From positions 4,836,001 through 4,900,000 of the forward strand of contig JAJTUQ010000004.1 in NCBI GenBank assembly GCA_021399445.1: a stretch of 64,000 bases of DNA, in the 5' to 3' direction. The notes beneath the pieces were generated by a model. It was not told the origin of the DNA. It searched no databases and saw nothing but the letters and a program-made list of their open reading frames with translations. Both the position numbers and the translations under genes were made by a program. Below, in pieces: positions 20,736 through 31,758 of the stretch; position 1 is the first letter of the stretch; every line of letters starts with the position of its first letter. Source of the DNA: Xylogone sp. PMI_703. Taxonomy: Eukaryota > Ascomycota > Leotiomycetes.

Positions 20736-23057
20736 ATGGCTTTACAAGTTAAAACTCCTAGTAGTGGGTCGGAAAATACAGTTGTGGAGGATATTATGAA
20801 AGATTGTGGTTGTAATAGGGAGAGAGCGATTAGATTACTTCAAGTAAATTTTGATTATGCACTCCTCTTTCTACCATAGGGGCTGACAGTTATCATTAGT
20901 GGGCCAACAATGACCCAGATAGGGCAAAGCATCATCATCGTACGTTAATGAAGTATCTGGGTCAATCTCCTCGATCTTTATCACCGTCACATACGCTTTC
21001 GCAATTAGATACATCACCGATATTACCAAATGTCTCCCATTTTGAATCGAATAAGGCAACCTCCAATATTCATAAACTAAAACCGGAAGTCGACGCTGAA
21101 AGCTCTCCCTCTTCATGTTCCGACGAAGGACTCACACCACCAGAGGACGATCCTCAAATCGGAGATTCACTATTACCACCATTGAGTACACTTTCCTCGA
21201 TATCAAACTATAAGCCTAGTGGCAGTCTTTCCCAACTGGAAAAACAACAACCTGAAGATACGAGTTCAGAAGTCTTGAGCGAATATGGAGATCAAAAGGA
21301 GAAGAAGGAAGATTGGGACTTCAATCTTCCAAAGCTTCCATTTCCAAGTTCATGGATGCTGGATGTTGGGAATGGACCGAGTATATTGAATATGGGAGAG
21401 CTAACTGCAGCTATCCAACATGGTGCAGACATTCAGATGATACACGACTTCTTTAGATCCCATGACTCAGCGGTGAAAGGTCATATTAATGATGAAGTCG
21501 CCGGGTTTCCTTCTATATTCTTCGCAGTTGCTACCAACAACGAATGGATTATCCGGAAGTGGGTATCTTATGGAGGAAATGTGAACGCCGTGCACGTGGC
21601 CTCCAAAGTTCCCCTTTTGGCTTTTGCTATCATGCACAGCGAATATCTTCAAACAGACACTACTCTCACAGTAGCTACTCTGTTAAGTTTGGGAGCAGAC
21701 CCTAGTGTAATTCCAGCCGGCTTCTATACACCGTATTATCGAGATCTCCTAGATGATGATATTAAGAACCTTAGCTACGAAAATGCATCATGGTGTAGTC
21801 CTGCAGCCAGAGCGAGGCTGGCTCGGACTGCAAACATAACTCAGCGATATTACCTTGAGAGAGCGTCCAAGACCAAACCACCCTCCATTAGACATAAACA
21901 GATCGCAGTTCGTCGAAACGCCCAGGCTCTTCTTGGCATACCGTATTTTCTGATTGGGCAAACTTGGGCGGCTAATAGGTTGTTACAGAGACTTCTTAAT
22001 CACCTTTTGCTTCCAAGCAAGCGCCCCCTAGTCCTCGTCTTTGCGGGCCCAAGTGGACATGGAAAGACAGAGTTAGCAAGACGTCTGGGTCATTTACTCT
22101 CCCTCGAACTTGAAGTAGTCGACTGCACCATTTTCAATCGGGAGATGGAACTTTTTGGTCCCCGTGAACCTTACGTTGGCTCTGAAAAGGGATCTCCCTT
22201 GAACAATTTCTTGGCTAGGAAGGATGGGGAGCGGAGCATTGTATTCTTGGATGAGTTTGAAAAGACCAATACGGAAATCCACCAGTCTTTGCTACTACCA
22301 TTTGACAAGGGTAATTCTTGAATCTCTAGTGAATACGTAGATTTTTAGGGCTAACACATACAGGCGACTACCAGGATCGACGAAACAAGAAGACAATCGA
22401 TTGCTCGAAAACAATCTGGATCCTAGCAACAAACGCACTTGATAGTACGATCAACAGTTTTTGCAAACAACATCATAAAGCTATCTTCATTGATGAGGAC
22501 CGATCTACGGAACAAAAGCTCGTGCGAGCATTATCGAAGGAAATTAAGGAAGTCTTCTTGCAGAGATTTGGAGTAAGTTACATAGATACAATAATGTATG
22601 AGACTAACGAATATTATAGTCACCCATGACAGGTCGGGTCTCCGACTTTCTCCCATTTCTTCCTTTTTCGCAGGGCGAGCAAGCTGTAATTGTCCATAAA
22701 TATTTACTTGAGCTTGCCAGGAAGGTTCGTAATCCAGTTAACATGTCAATTGGGTCAGATGAACAGTTGCTTGGTAATATAAGAATGCAGATTCGACAAG
22801 ATGCATCGGTGTGCCGTTTACTAGCAGAAGCTGACTACCATCCTGACCTTGGTGCTCGTAGCTTGCTTACCGCAGTTAGGACAGCTGAAGACTTGTTAGT
22901 CGACGGATACTTGAGTGTGGACGATGAGATAAAGGAGACTAATGTTGTTCTTGAATTTGTGGTGGACGTAAAGGGCGACGAAGTTGTGGCCAATATGCTT
23001 CCACTACCGTCACAGGGGGGGCAACTACAGAACTCTGAGGCAGTAAACGGGGCTTAA
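20736..23057 (+). CDS. UBA-like / ankyrin / ClpB-type AAA+ ATPase
   Basis: A four-exon gene (20736-20843, 20900-22310, 22364-22572, 22620-23057) encoding 721 residues, all phases closing. In order: a short UBA/CUE-like helical motif (VVEDIMKDCGCNRERAIRLLQ joined to WANNDPDRA across intron 1), a serine/proline-rich disordered linker, about 150 residues of ankyrin-like helices (for example WVSYGGNVNAVH and LLSLGADPS), then one AAA+ module. That module has Walker A GPSGHGKT (about 418), Walker B IVFLDEFEK (about 483), sensor-1 ILATNA, and a ClpB-like small C-terminal domain (DYHPDLGARSLLTAV). Only one AAA+ ring domain is present, unlike Hsp104/ClpB with two. It probably remodels or unfolds proteins recruited through the N-terminal domains; the target is unknown. 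Similar proteins occur in many filamentous ascomycetes. Confidence 0.85.
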
Positions 23058-23924
23058 TTATCGATACCTTGACTGCGTGGTGGATAAAAGCGATAGTTAT
23101 ATTGCTAATAAACAACATATTGCAGATACACTTAACTAGTCTTACATGAGTCTCTCATAACTCTAATACCCTCAACAAAGCTTTTTTAAACAAGGCTGCG
23201 AGGCCGTATTTTAGACTACCAATGTTTGTAGCCAAATGCGTGATAACTTTTCATCGTCCAGAATGGTATCCATTTACATCACGCTTGTCAGTTTGTCCTA
23301 CCTGTTCTCTCAGCTTTCAATGTGATTTGCTCTCATAATGACTCGCACGCGGCAATGGAAAAGACGGAGCATCGACACTCTTGGAACTGCAGGCTCGAAA
23401 AGGCCTGTGTAACCGCCGTACGCCTGACTGCAACCTAATGTGAAATTGTACGCACTTTGAAACAGGGTATTGCAGGGACTTGCCACAGGATTCCGCCACG
23501 TAGCTCCATATCACCTCCGAGCTCGTATCTCAGCCAGAAGAGACTAACCAGTGTGTTATGGACTTTGTTGGCTGCATTTGATGCAGTATTTGATAAGCAT
23601 ATTATTGGCTCGAATATCTCACCTACAGCGAGGCTATCAGTTCTGCAAGCCAACATCAGTCCAAGGACTTGGCCATGGAGGGGTAGAAATGTTTGGAATA
23701 TGAGGCTGTGACAGCATTATCAACATATCCAAGCGCTTTCCCTTAATTTTATGAACAGACTCAGGATTCACTACCGCAGAAGGGCGAGTACTAGCGTTAC
23801 CCACTCCCTTTACTTAATATTGATTACTAGTACATCTTGAATATCGGACCTAGCTTTACACCCCTACATCTCATAACTTCAGTATTCATTTACACTCATT
23901 AAATAGAATATATAAAAAGTAATT
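23058..23924. other. Intergenic: promoter region of the giant GTPase gene
   Basis: About 870 bases. Small overlapping open frames at 23317-23711 have no family resemblance. The last 100 bases before 23925 are AT-rich, as expected for a promoter and leader. Confidence 0.5.
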
Positions 23925-26900
23925 ATGGCTACCGATTTAACACGACCAGCTCTCGGTCAATTGGCGTCTATTGGGACCTTATACGATGCAAGGATCGACT
24001 CCTTTCTCTCTACTTCACTCTTCAATAGTGAGCTGCCTGACGATGCAATCCAAAAAAGCACTTCCAAGCAAAATACAGTGCAACTCAGTTATGAAGACAC
24101 CTTTGAAGAGAAGTTTGAGAAACTGGGCATAGCCACGGAACTTGGAGCTAGCATTCTTGCGGGTTTTATTTCCCCACAGGGCTCAAGTCATTACTTGGCC
24201 GAGAGGAGTGACAACAATTACATGCTACAAGGCGCTCTCTATGTCACTATGAGAACTGTTCAGGAACAATTAAACTTTGAGTATAGTGCGCTTAGGAGTC
24301 ACCTTACCTCATCAATTATCAATGGGAATGAAGCCACGCATATTGTAACTGGTATCGATTGGGGTGCGGAGTCGATCATCAGCATTAGAAATCGCTTTCC
24401 AAAGGGCGAAAATATCGATACTGTTGTGCGGGACCGCTTCCGGAACGACGTTGAAATGTTTAAGCTGGCCATTGAGCAAAGTAATCTCTGCCATGGCTCC
24501 GGCAACAGTCTACTGGAAATGAGTACATTGAGAGACATAACTGCTTACAGCGATGTCTTGACAGGTGGAGGTATATTGTTGCAAAGTCTGCAAGAAGCTT
24601 ATGAATTTCTCAGTATTGTGCCGCTCCAACTTAGAGATGAAAATTGTGGTAAAGGAAAGCCGATCACCTTTACTCTTCTTCCGATATCTGTGTTACGCTT
24701 GATTCTTTCGTTAAAGATCGAAGGAGGGTTTACAATGCCTACTGGAACTGAGTGCCTCCGCAACTTTATTCAGTTGTTTGACCAATTTTATGCTTCACAA
24801 CTCCAGCTGGATGAGTACCAGTCGTATGTCTCCAAGAATAGGCTCTACTTGCCGGACGAGCATGTTCGCCTTGTCAAAGATCGAGTTGATGCCCTGAGGA
24901 ATGCCGATATGAACTTGCAATCACAGTTCAAAAAGATAATTTACGATGTCAGGCAGGGGAACGGCACTTTCGAAAACCTATGGCAATTACTTCGAGATTC
25001 CACACCCGAGGAATTATGTCCTGAGCAAATATCTGCAATAGTGCAAGACGATGGGGATAGACTTGATTTCATTACTAAGGTAGTTGAGAAGGGTGCAACA
25101 TATATAGGATATAACGGCATCGACTTCCAGACAACATTATCCGAGAGAAAGGAATTGAACTCCTATGCATATTTTTTCAACAAGACTAGCAAAACTGATC
25201 AGAAATCTTGGATTGGGAATCAAAAACTTCTGTTTGAATTACTTGATGACACAAGCGGGCCAAAATTTGTCGCTATTATCGATTGTGATGCACTTGGGAT
25301 CGATTTAGACCAATCTCGTATCAGTCATTTTCAGAATAAGCAAGCAATTACGGAAGATTTGTTTCAGCAGCAACAATACCTGGCAGATACATGTTTTGCT
25401 CGATACGATCCACAGACACTTGAGACATCAGATATAAAGAAACCAGTAAAGAGGAGATTTGTAAAAATTCCATGTCCTGGCCATCAGTGCAACCCTACTG
25501 ATATTCAAGATTGGATGTGCTTCAAGTGCCACGCACCAATTGAGTATGGCTTTTCTGACCAATACATATATTGCGATTGCGGTAGGAGTTTGTACAGCAA
25601 TTTCGATTTTAGATGTAGAGGTGAACAGCATGGACCGGGTTTTGAACAATATCCACAAAAACGACTTCTCTCACTGCTAGGCAAACTTGGATCTAGCAAT
25701 AACCTGAACATCCTCATCCTTGGGGAAACAGGGGTTGGAAAATCAACATTTATTAACGCCTTTGTTAACTACCTGAACTTCGACACGCTTGATGATGCGA
25801 TGAAGGAAGAAACACTTCATCATGTTATTCCGTGCTCTTTCTCAACTCAAATTATGGATCGATCAAAGCCAGATAACAAGATTGAGGAAATTGAAGTCAA
25901 GGTTGGAGCAGTGAGAGATGATGAGCATGATGGGAGCAAAGGCCAATCCGCTACCCAGCAAACAACCGTTCATTCCATAGCCATAGGTACATCAACAGTA
26001 CGCTTGATTGATACGCCGGGCATTGGAGATACTCGAGGTCTTGATTATGATCGGAAGAATATGGCCGATATTTTGGCAACCTTGAGTAGTTATGATGAAA
26101 TGCATGGCATTTTGATTCTCTTGAAGTCAAACAACGCGAGGTTAACAGTACAGTTTCTATACTGTGTTAAAGAATTACTCACCCATCTCCATCGCAATGC
26201 TGCGGCGAATATGGTATTTGGATTCACCAATACCCGGATCTCAAATTATACTCCTGGTGACACTTTCAAGCCTCTTCAAGAATTACTCGCTAGCCATCCT
26301 GATGTAGGACTCAGACTTACTACCCACACAACATATTGCTTTGATTCAGAAAGTTTCCGTTACCTAGCTGCTAGAAAAAGCAATATTTCCATGGATAATG
26401 AGGAGGATTTTCGTCGCAGCTGGAATCATTCACGAGAGGAAGCACATCGGCTTATGAACCATTTTAGATCTAAGCCGCCTCATATTGTTAGTAGTACAAT
26501 AAGCTTAAACGGTACACGTGAACTTATCTGCGAGCTTACGAAGCCGATGGCAGATATCTCACAGCTGATTAGGATAAATATAGCTGTCTGTGAAGACCAG
26601 ATGGAAGAGTTACAAAATAAGGAAATGAGCCGGGAAAGTCTTCTTCAACGGCTGCGGATGAAGAAAATACAACTAAAAGCGGAGCCGCTAGCTAAACCAC
26701 GAACTGTCTGCAGCCACAAGGATTGTACAGAGATTAGAGACGATGGAAATGAAGACAACAAGGTCGTCACGCTTTATAAGGCTCATTGTCACGCAGAGTG
26801 CTATCTTTCAGATGTTGCGGTAGATCAACTAGCCCATCCAAAATTGGTCAGCTGTTTCGCGTTTGGTGGAAGTAACTTTTGCAGGTCCTGCCGCCATCAT

Positions 26901-27689
26901 TGGCAAGAGCACTTGCATGTACTCTATGAGTTGCATGAACATACTGTGACTGTTACAAATAGAGAGATAGAGAAGCAGTTAAAGATGCATGCAGATGAAG
27001 TCACATTGAGAGAGACTGCGATCAAAGAAAAAAAGGCTTTGATTGAAGAGTATCGGCAAGAGCATCATCAAATCCAAGAGGCTGCCGCTGAGTTTGGACT
27101 CTTTTTGAAGAAGTATTCAATAACTCCCTACAATGATGCAACACTAGCATATCTGGACTTTCTTATCCAAGACGAAGAGGTGAAAGTTAATGCAGGTGGA
27201 TCTCGTCAAAAACTTCAAGACTTGAAACAAGACCGAGATAAACACAAGGCACTTATCAAAGTGTTAGAAGATAACATGGCACATAATTCAAGCTGCAAGC
27301 CTCTCACTGAGCTGGGCGTAGACCAGACTGTAAGGCATCTGTATAGTCTCAATCATTTTGGAAAGAATTTGAAGATCCTCAAAACTTCCATCGCCATAGC
27401 ACATCAAGCAACATATCGGGAGAGGCCGTATAGGGTAAAGAACCATTCTTCATCTGGCTATAATACAAACTACACATCTAAAGCCTCTAGACAGCAGTAT
27501 ACCAGGCAACAGGCTCCAGCTCAATCCTCAACGTTAAAACGTGATGTTGCTCCTGTTTCCCAACATACTCTAGGCCACGGGATTTCACGATACAGTCTGG
27601 ATCACATGAAGGATGATAACAATGTTGTTTCAAAGTCAAAGCGTGCCTACGGAACTGTTAGAGGCTGGATTGGAAGTCAGTTTAAATGA
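23925..27689 (+). CDS. Stonustoxin-like (SNTX) MACPF/CDC-type domain fused to a septin/AIG1-like GTPase
   Basis: A single-exon 1254-residue protein. The N-terminus (about 1-230) matches the conserved start of the stonustoxin-like MACPF/CDC domain known from fish venom subunits and their many non-venom homologues: RPALGQLASIGTLYDAR, ELGASILAGF, and THIVTGIDWGAES. A helical middle part follows, then a Cys-rich segment (about 515-570: CPGHQC, CFKC, CDCG, CRG). Next is a GTPase with G1 GETGVGKST (about 600), G3 DTPGIGDT (about 696) and a non-canonical G4 (FGFTNT in place of NKxD). The C-terminal third has a second Cys/His cluster (about 929-990) and coiled coils to about 1130. The architecture suggests a GTP-controlled assembly acting at membranes, perhaps in stress or recognition. 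No signal peptide is seen, so it is probably intracellular. Toxicity is neither shown nor implied. Confidence 0.85.
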   Translation: MATDLTRPALGQLASIGTLYDARIDSFLSTSLFNSELPDDAIQKSTSKQNTVQLSYEDTFEEKFEKLGIATELGASILAGFISPQGSSHYLAERSDNNYMLQGALYVTMRTVQEQLNFEYSALRSHLTSSIINGNEATHIVTGIDWGAESIISIRNRFPKGENIDTVVRDRFRNDVEMFKLAIEQSNLCHGSGNSLLEMSTLRDITAYSDVLTGGGILLQSLQEAYEFLSIVPLQLRDENCGKGKPITFTLLPISVLRLILSLKIEGGFTMPTGTECLRNFIQLFDQFYASQLQLDEYQSYVSKNRLYLPDEHVRLVKDRVDALRNADMNLQSQFKKIIYDVRQGNGTFENLWQLLRDSTPEELCPEQISAIVQDDGDRLDFITKVVEKGATYIGYNGIDFQTTLSERKELNSYAYFFNKTSKTDQKSWIGNQKLLFELLDDTSGPKFVAIIDCDALGIDLDQSRISHFQNKQAITEDLFQQQQYLADTCFARYDPQTLETSDIKKPVKRRFVKIPCPGHQCNPTDIQDWMCFKCHAPIEYGFSDQYIYCDCGRSLYSNFDFRCRGEQHGPGFEQYPQKRLLSLLGKLGSSNNLNILILGETGVGKSTFINAFVNYLNFDTLDDAMKEETLHHVIPCSFSTQIMDRSKPDNKIEEIEVKVGAVRDDEHDGSKGQSATQQTTVHSIAIGTSTVRLIDTPGIGDTRGLDYDRKNMADILATLSSYDEMHGILILLKSNNARLTVQFLYCVKELLTHLHRNAAANMVFGFTNTRISNYTPGDTFKPLQELLASHPDVGLRLTTHTTYCFDSESFRYLAARKSNISMDNEEDFRRSWNHSREEAHRLMNHFRSKPPHIVSSTISLNGTRELICELTKPMADISQLIRINIAVCEDQMEELQNKEMSRESLLQRLRMKKIQLKAEPLAKPRTVCSHKDCTEIRDDGNEDNKVVTLYKAHCHAECYLSDVAVDQLAHPKLVSCFAFGGSNFCRSCRHHWQEHLHVLYELHEHTVTVTNREIEKQLKMHADEVTLRETAIKEKKALIEEYRQEHHQIQEAAAEFGLFLKKYSITPYNDATLAYLDFLIQDEEVKVNAGGSRQKLQDLKQDRDKHKALIKVLEDNMAHNSSCKPLTELGVDQTVRHLYSLNHFGKNLKILKTSIAIAHQATYRERPYRVKNHSSSGYNTNYTSKASRQQYTRQQAPAQSSTLKRDVAPVSQHTLGHGISRYSLDHMKDDNNVVSKSKRAYGTVRGWIGSQFK

Positions 27690-28140
27690 TATTGGGTTTG
27701 TTTGATGGCTAATAGTGTAGGAAAAGTAGAATAAGACCTACCTACGTACCGGACCACTTTGCAGATAGCACTCGGAAAATTGGTAGCAAATTTGAATAAA
27801 TTCAAGCCTGATGGAAAACCATTTGATTCTATATTTTTTACAATCTGACTATCCAAAGAATAAGTTTCCTGTGTCTTCCCACCACACTAGTGTTTCTAGC
27901 CGCATGTTTCCCCATTTCGATTTAGGATGTTTTTTGTTAGTCGAACACACTATCCTCATCATGGCGTTAAACAACTATGAAAAAGTGGATCGTCATAACG
28001 AGATGGTAGTTCCAGTGTAGGAATTAACTTGACTTGATTTGATTTTGATCATGAAGTAACTTAAATTAAATAATAACTTATATAAGCGCCTCAAGAAAGA
28101 GATCTCCGGGGCAATATAGCCAGAGTCGTCTAGCGCTAAA
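27690..28140. other. Intergenic
   Basis: About 450 AT-rich bases. They hold the 3' end of the GTPase gene and, on the minus strand, the stretch where the body of a P450 would be expected but is not found. No gene is seen. Confidence 0.5.
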
Positions 28141-28338
28141 TCAGTGGTGCACTGTTGAATAATTTCTTTGCGAACGAACCTTTGGGCCTGGAAGGTATCG
28201 TAGGGGATTCAACATGAACGGGTATATAAGGCCGCGATAAATGATGAGCACGGTGTAGTTAACCGCAAAGATGATAAAAATCAGCCATTGATGACTGTGA
28301 GTCGCCAAGAGCTCCGGGGTCTTATCCTGATTTACCAC
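28141..28338 (-). pseudogene. Cytochrome P450 N-terminal relic
   Basis: A 65-residue open frame with the look of a microsomal P450 N-terminus: a transmembrane anchor (WLIFIIFAVNYTVLIIYRGL) followed by the FMLNPLRYLPGPK pattern, which is the proline-rich hinge (xxPLRxLPGPK) of fungal P450s. The frame closes 12 residues after the hinge. No in-frame ATG precedes the anchor, and downstream sequence (to 27700) shows no I-helix, ExxR or haem-binding FxxGxRxCxG motif. So only an orphan first exon remains, probably the remnant of a lost gene. A chance hydrophobic frame is unlikely given the hinge, but it is a short match. Confidence 0.5.
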
Positions 28339-28339
28339 G

Positions 28340-28960
28340 TATACAGCCTTATCCCAACGTCACGAACAGTCCGGGAAAAGATGGCCTATATATCTGCCGA
28401 GCAGCTATGCCTCCAGGCCCCTGAGCAGCGCTATGCCAAATTGCGACGGAGAAGAACAGGGAGACAAGATGATTAATGTATACAGGCATGAGCCACGCTC
28501 TAACAGTTGCCGTTGTGAGACCCCGCAAAAGGCTGAGGTCATTCTTTTCAGCTGCAGAAGGCCAACATATAGAGGAGAACGATGTCCTATACCGGGACTG
28601 AGAGAAGGGGGTGATACCGGAGCCTGGATGATAACTATAGGCACATGTCTCATGGATACTGGATGTCTCGGTGTCAAAAGAAGCCGTTGTTCTGTCGGGA
28701 ATCATCAAACCTCCAGGATTATCGGCACCGGAGCTTTACCGTGGCGATTTTCTCGGAAGCTACGACCGTACCGGGAATAGTGAGCCCAGCACCAGCATGT
28801 GCATGTTGATCGTTGCGTAAATACAGCAAGGAGCCTCTCACTAATACTTGTCTGGCACGCTTGGGTTGAGCTGATTCTGCAGAGAGTTTTCACTTGGCCT
28901 GAACCAAAGCTAAGGAATCCAAGAATCAGATTGTTATACGTTGATTGTCCTTCTCTCAAA
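28340..28960 (-). other. Possible relic of a membrane-protein gene
   Basis: Minus-strand frames here contain hydrophobic pieces that switch frame (NHLVSLFFSVAIWHSA near 28440, INMHMLVLGSLFP near 28780, NNLILGFLSFGSG near 28910) with stops between them. This could be a decayed multi-pass membrane protein, perhaps an MBOAT- or terpene-cyclase-like enzyme next to the P450 relic. The resemblance is too weak to name a family. Confidence 0.2.
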
Positions 28961-29246
28961 GTATGACTGTCTATGTAATGATAAACTCCAAGAATTGTAT
29001 TGGGCTATTGAGCCTTATATAACACGCCGATGCATAATGCTTATAGAACCACACTCGTTAGTTAGCACTCTACAAAAGTATAACAAACTTCTGCGACTAA
29101 TATTCTCGAGGCCCATTATGCTTTTCCTGTCTTAAAAAAATATATGCATTTAACTCCCGTGGACTCATTTCTAGTTGAAGTCTCTACCGCAACCTCTCCC
29201 ATGGGTTACGCCAGCTTTTTTGTTTTTCTTCCCGCCCCATCTTTCC

Positions 29247-30430
29247 CTAAGGAAGAACGGATTTATCATCATCTGACAACTCAACATACTCGGGTATATT
29301 GGGTTGTGTTGGAGCAACCGCGTGAGCAACTAGTGTTAGCTGTGGACGCATGTTTATGAGAAGCGAAGGGTTGACCCCAATAAGCACCCGGTAGAGTGCT
29401 TCCCCACCATAGGCAGGACTAGTGTTGCTGGACCGCGGTGTCGTGTTTTGTTTCTGAAGACCATTTAAGGAGAAGATAGGAGGATGATCTAGCATGCTGG
29501 CTGGAGGTAAATCAATTTGTTTATATTGGTATCCATAGTAACCCCAGATCCGGATGGCAGAGACTCTCAAGCATCCAAATGTTTCTCCGGGTCCTATGTT
29601 CATCCACCTGTATTTCTCACCACTGTAATTCGATGGTGGAACAACGCTCTGCATTCCGTTAATGAGTAGTTGATAGCCTACGAAAAAGGTCTGCAAAGGG
29701 ACATCGATGATGAATCTCAAAATACCGTCTCCCATGATCAAATCAGCAGAGCTTTACATGCCCTAGCAGCACACGTTCACCGCTATCGTACTGAATTAGA
29801 CTCACTAGAAGATACAATTGCTGAACTCGAGAAATTTTTTACTACTAGTGTTGTATAGTTAATTGTAGATTCTTGCTGCCCTTGAACTTGTTGAATGTAG
29901 TTATCGTTATGTATGCCGACTGGACACTGAGTTTCTTGTTGGTCAATGTGAAGATTCATGTTTTGAGGAATTAAATTCGGTACGGTAGTAAGAGAGTGTT
30001 GTATCTTCTTGACATGTAATGCATTCAATCGGGGTGGCACTCTCTGCGAGCCTCTGGTGAGACTGGTTTGTGGAGACTGGCCACTAGCTGAGATATCGCA
30101 ATTCTTAATCTCAGATCGCGCAAGATGGAATACGCTAGCTTAGTTAAGATAGTCAAAGTTAGCACTTCCTATGACTTCAAAGTCTTTATTGATAGCTAGC
30201 GATGCTGAGTTTTGCAATTCGCTGGCGATGTCAGGGAATCCGAAGCGGCTGAGCCTGAGCCGAGGTAAGAGGCCAAGAAAGTATGGATGAAATCTATCCT
30301 TCGAACAGTGTTTGATATCCAGAAGCTTTAAATTTATTTTGATGTTCTCCCGGATGATATTTCTCGTTTCTAGATCGTTTAGGCGTACTGTCGCGCAATA
30401 TACAATCTGAACGTTTGTTGATTCAAACGC
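29247..30430 (-). other. Unassigned minus-strand coding-like region
   Basis: A long minus-strand stretch is nearly free of stops in one frame from about 30410 to 29780, broken by one TAA near 30140 that a short intron could remove. A second open frame runs from 29741 to 29247 (ending DDDKSVLP). Together they could encode about 350 residues, but I recognise no family and no clear ATG. On the plus strand, 29670-29858 reads as a short coiled-coil-like peptide (HRYRTELDSLEDTIAELEKF), so even the coding strand is uncertain. It may be a decayed gene. Confidence 0.25.
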
Positions 30431-31758
30431 ACTTGTAACGCAAAATGATCATCGAATGCTCCATTTCCGTACTTGAATCCACCTCTGATAATACTTGAGA
30501 TAAATAACAGGCCGTCCTACAGGCCAGCCAAGGTCTGTAAGCTCGTTTTCCTCGTACCTGGACAAAAGCTGTGTTGTCCACGTTTTTCATCTGGGAAGAT
30601 GAGCTTGAGGATGCACGATAACATCGTAACGAGTTACTACACAGGCCGACAACTTGCTGTTGATGTCAGTGTCGAACGGCTTAATTCGCTTTCGAGGACG
30701 ACCTCGACAAGGTTTGAGTTACAGTGTCATATCTCTTGATCTCTTATTCCGCAGGGTTATGGATGGATGAACATTAATACTAAGTTAGTTTCCTTGGAAT
30801 GTATATAGCACTCTAATACTTCTATATTTGACTATCGATTCGCAACATACTTCAGAGGTGCGCCATCAAAGTCTTGAAGGTTTCTGCCAGCTCTTCCGCT
30901 TTCTTCTGCACCCAAACAGCAGATTTCTTGACTGTGTCTGCGCCGTGCCAGAGCGACTCTATATGACTATCTTCATTACAAGTTAGCCACTTAGATTTCA
31001 TGACTCAATTTCATTAAGTGGGAATCACTTACAATGGCCACTCGAGGCACATTTTTGGAAGAAATAGAATAGATAGAACTGCTTATTCATAATACTCACT
31101 CAAAGCAAGAGCTTGAGTAAAAGTTTCGAGCCGTGGGTTGCATAGATACGGCCGTATCGATTATTTTATCGTGAACATAATATCTACAAATAGACCGTTA
31201 TTTGCAACGTTTGGCTACCTGGGCTCAGCTGGGCTACCTCACTTGGCTTTTCGGACTATTATTCGGCTCTTCCCTTCAGCCCCAGGGAAGCCAAGAAAGA
31301 GTGGAAGAGCCGAACCCAATCAAACTTTAATCAAGTTACGATAGCCCAGCTAGCTGAAAACCTTAAGGTAACAATCAGCGAAGTCTGTTATTGATTGCAC
31401 CTGTATCATAAGCTTGTAACCTAGCGCTTATTCAGATCAGTGAAAATGACCACTATTCGGCCTCCTGGAAACTTACTGAATACGAATCAGCAAGGGTTGA
31501 GCCTGAGCATTAGCTGACAGACTTTGACATGCCTGAAGACAACCATGGTATAAGATGGAGAGGATGGGAAGGACTAATTTTTCGTCTGATCTGAACACTA
31601 CCAAACATTCTATTAAACAGAGAAATTCATATCTCTGAGGCACTCAAAAATTAGCAGCTTAGGCACGGTGGGCATATCTAACGATGGATCGATCAACATA
31701 GTGTATAAACTAATACGCGCAAAATAGGTCATTCGCCTTAGTTAGACTTTTCAATATA
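30431..31758. other. Intergenic, contains an inverted repeat
   Basis: About 1.3 kb with only short frames of no family resemblance, plus the imperfect inverted repeat listed separately at 31226-31352. The right end is the promoter of the GH16 gene. Confidence 0.45.
31226..31352. repeat. Imperfect inverted repeat, MITE-like
   Basis: Two arms of about 48 bases face each other. The outer ends are agctgggcta (31228-31237) and its complement tagcccagct (about 31342-31351). The inner ends are ttcggctcttcc (about 31262-31273) and ggaagagccgaa (about 31302-31313), a perfect 12-bp match. Between these the arms are diverged. It could form a hairpin, and may be a decayed miniature inverted-repeat element; no target-site duplication was established. 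Confidence 0.5.

Noticed and set aside
28433..28780. 115-residue plus-strand frame
   Set aside because: Antisense to the relic region, high Arg/Gly/Cys content typical of a shadow frame.
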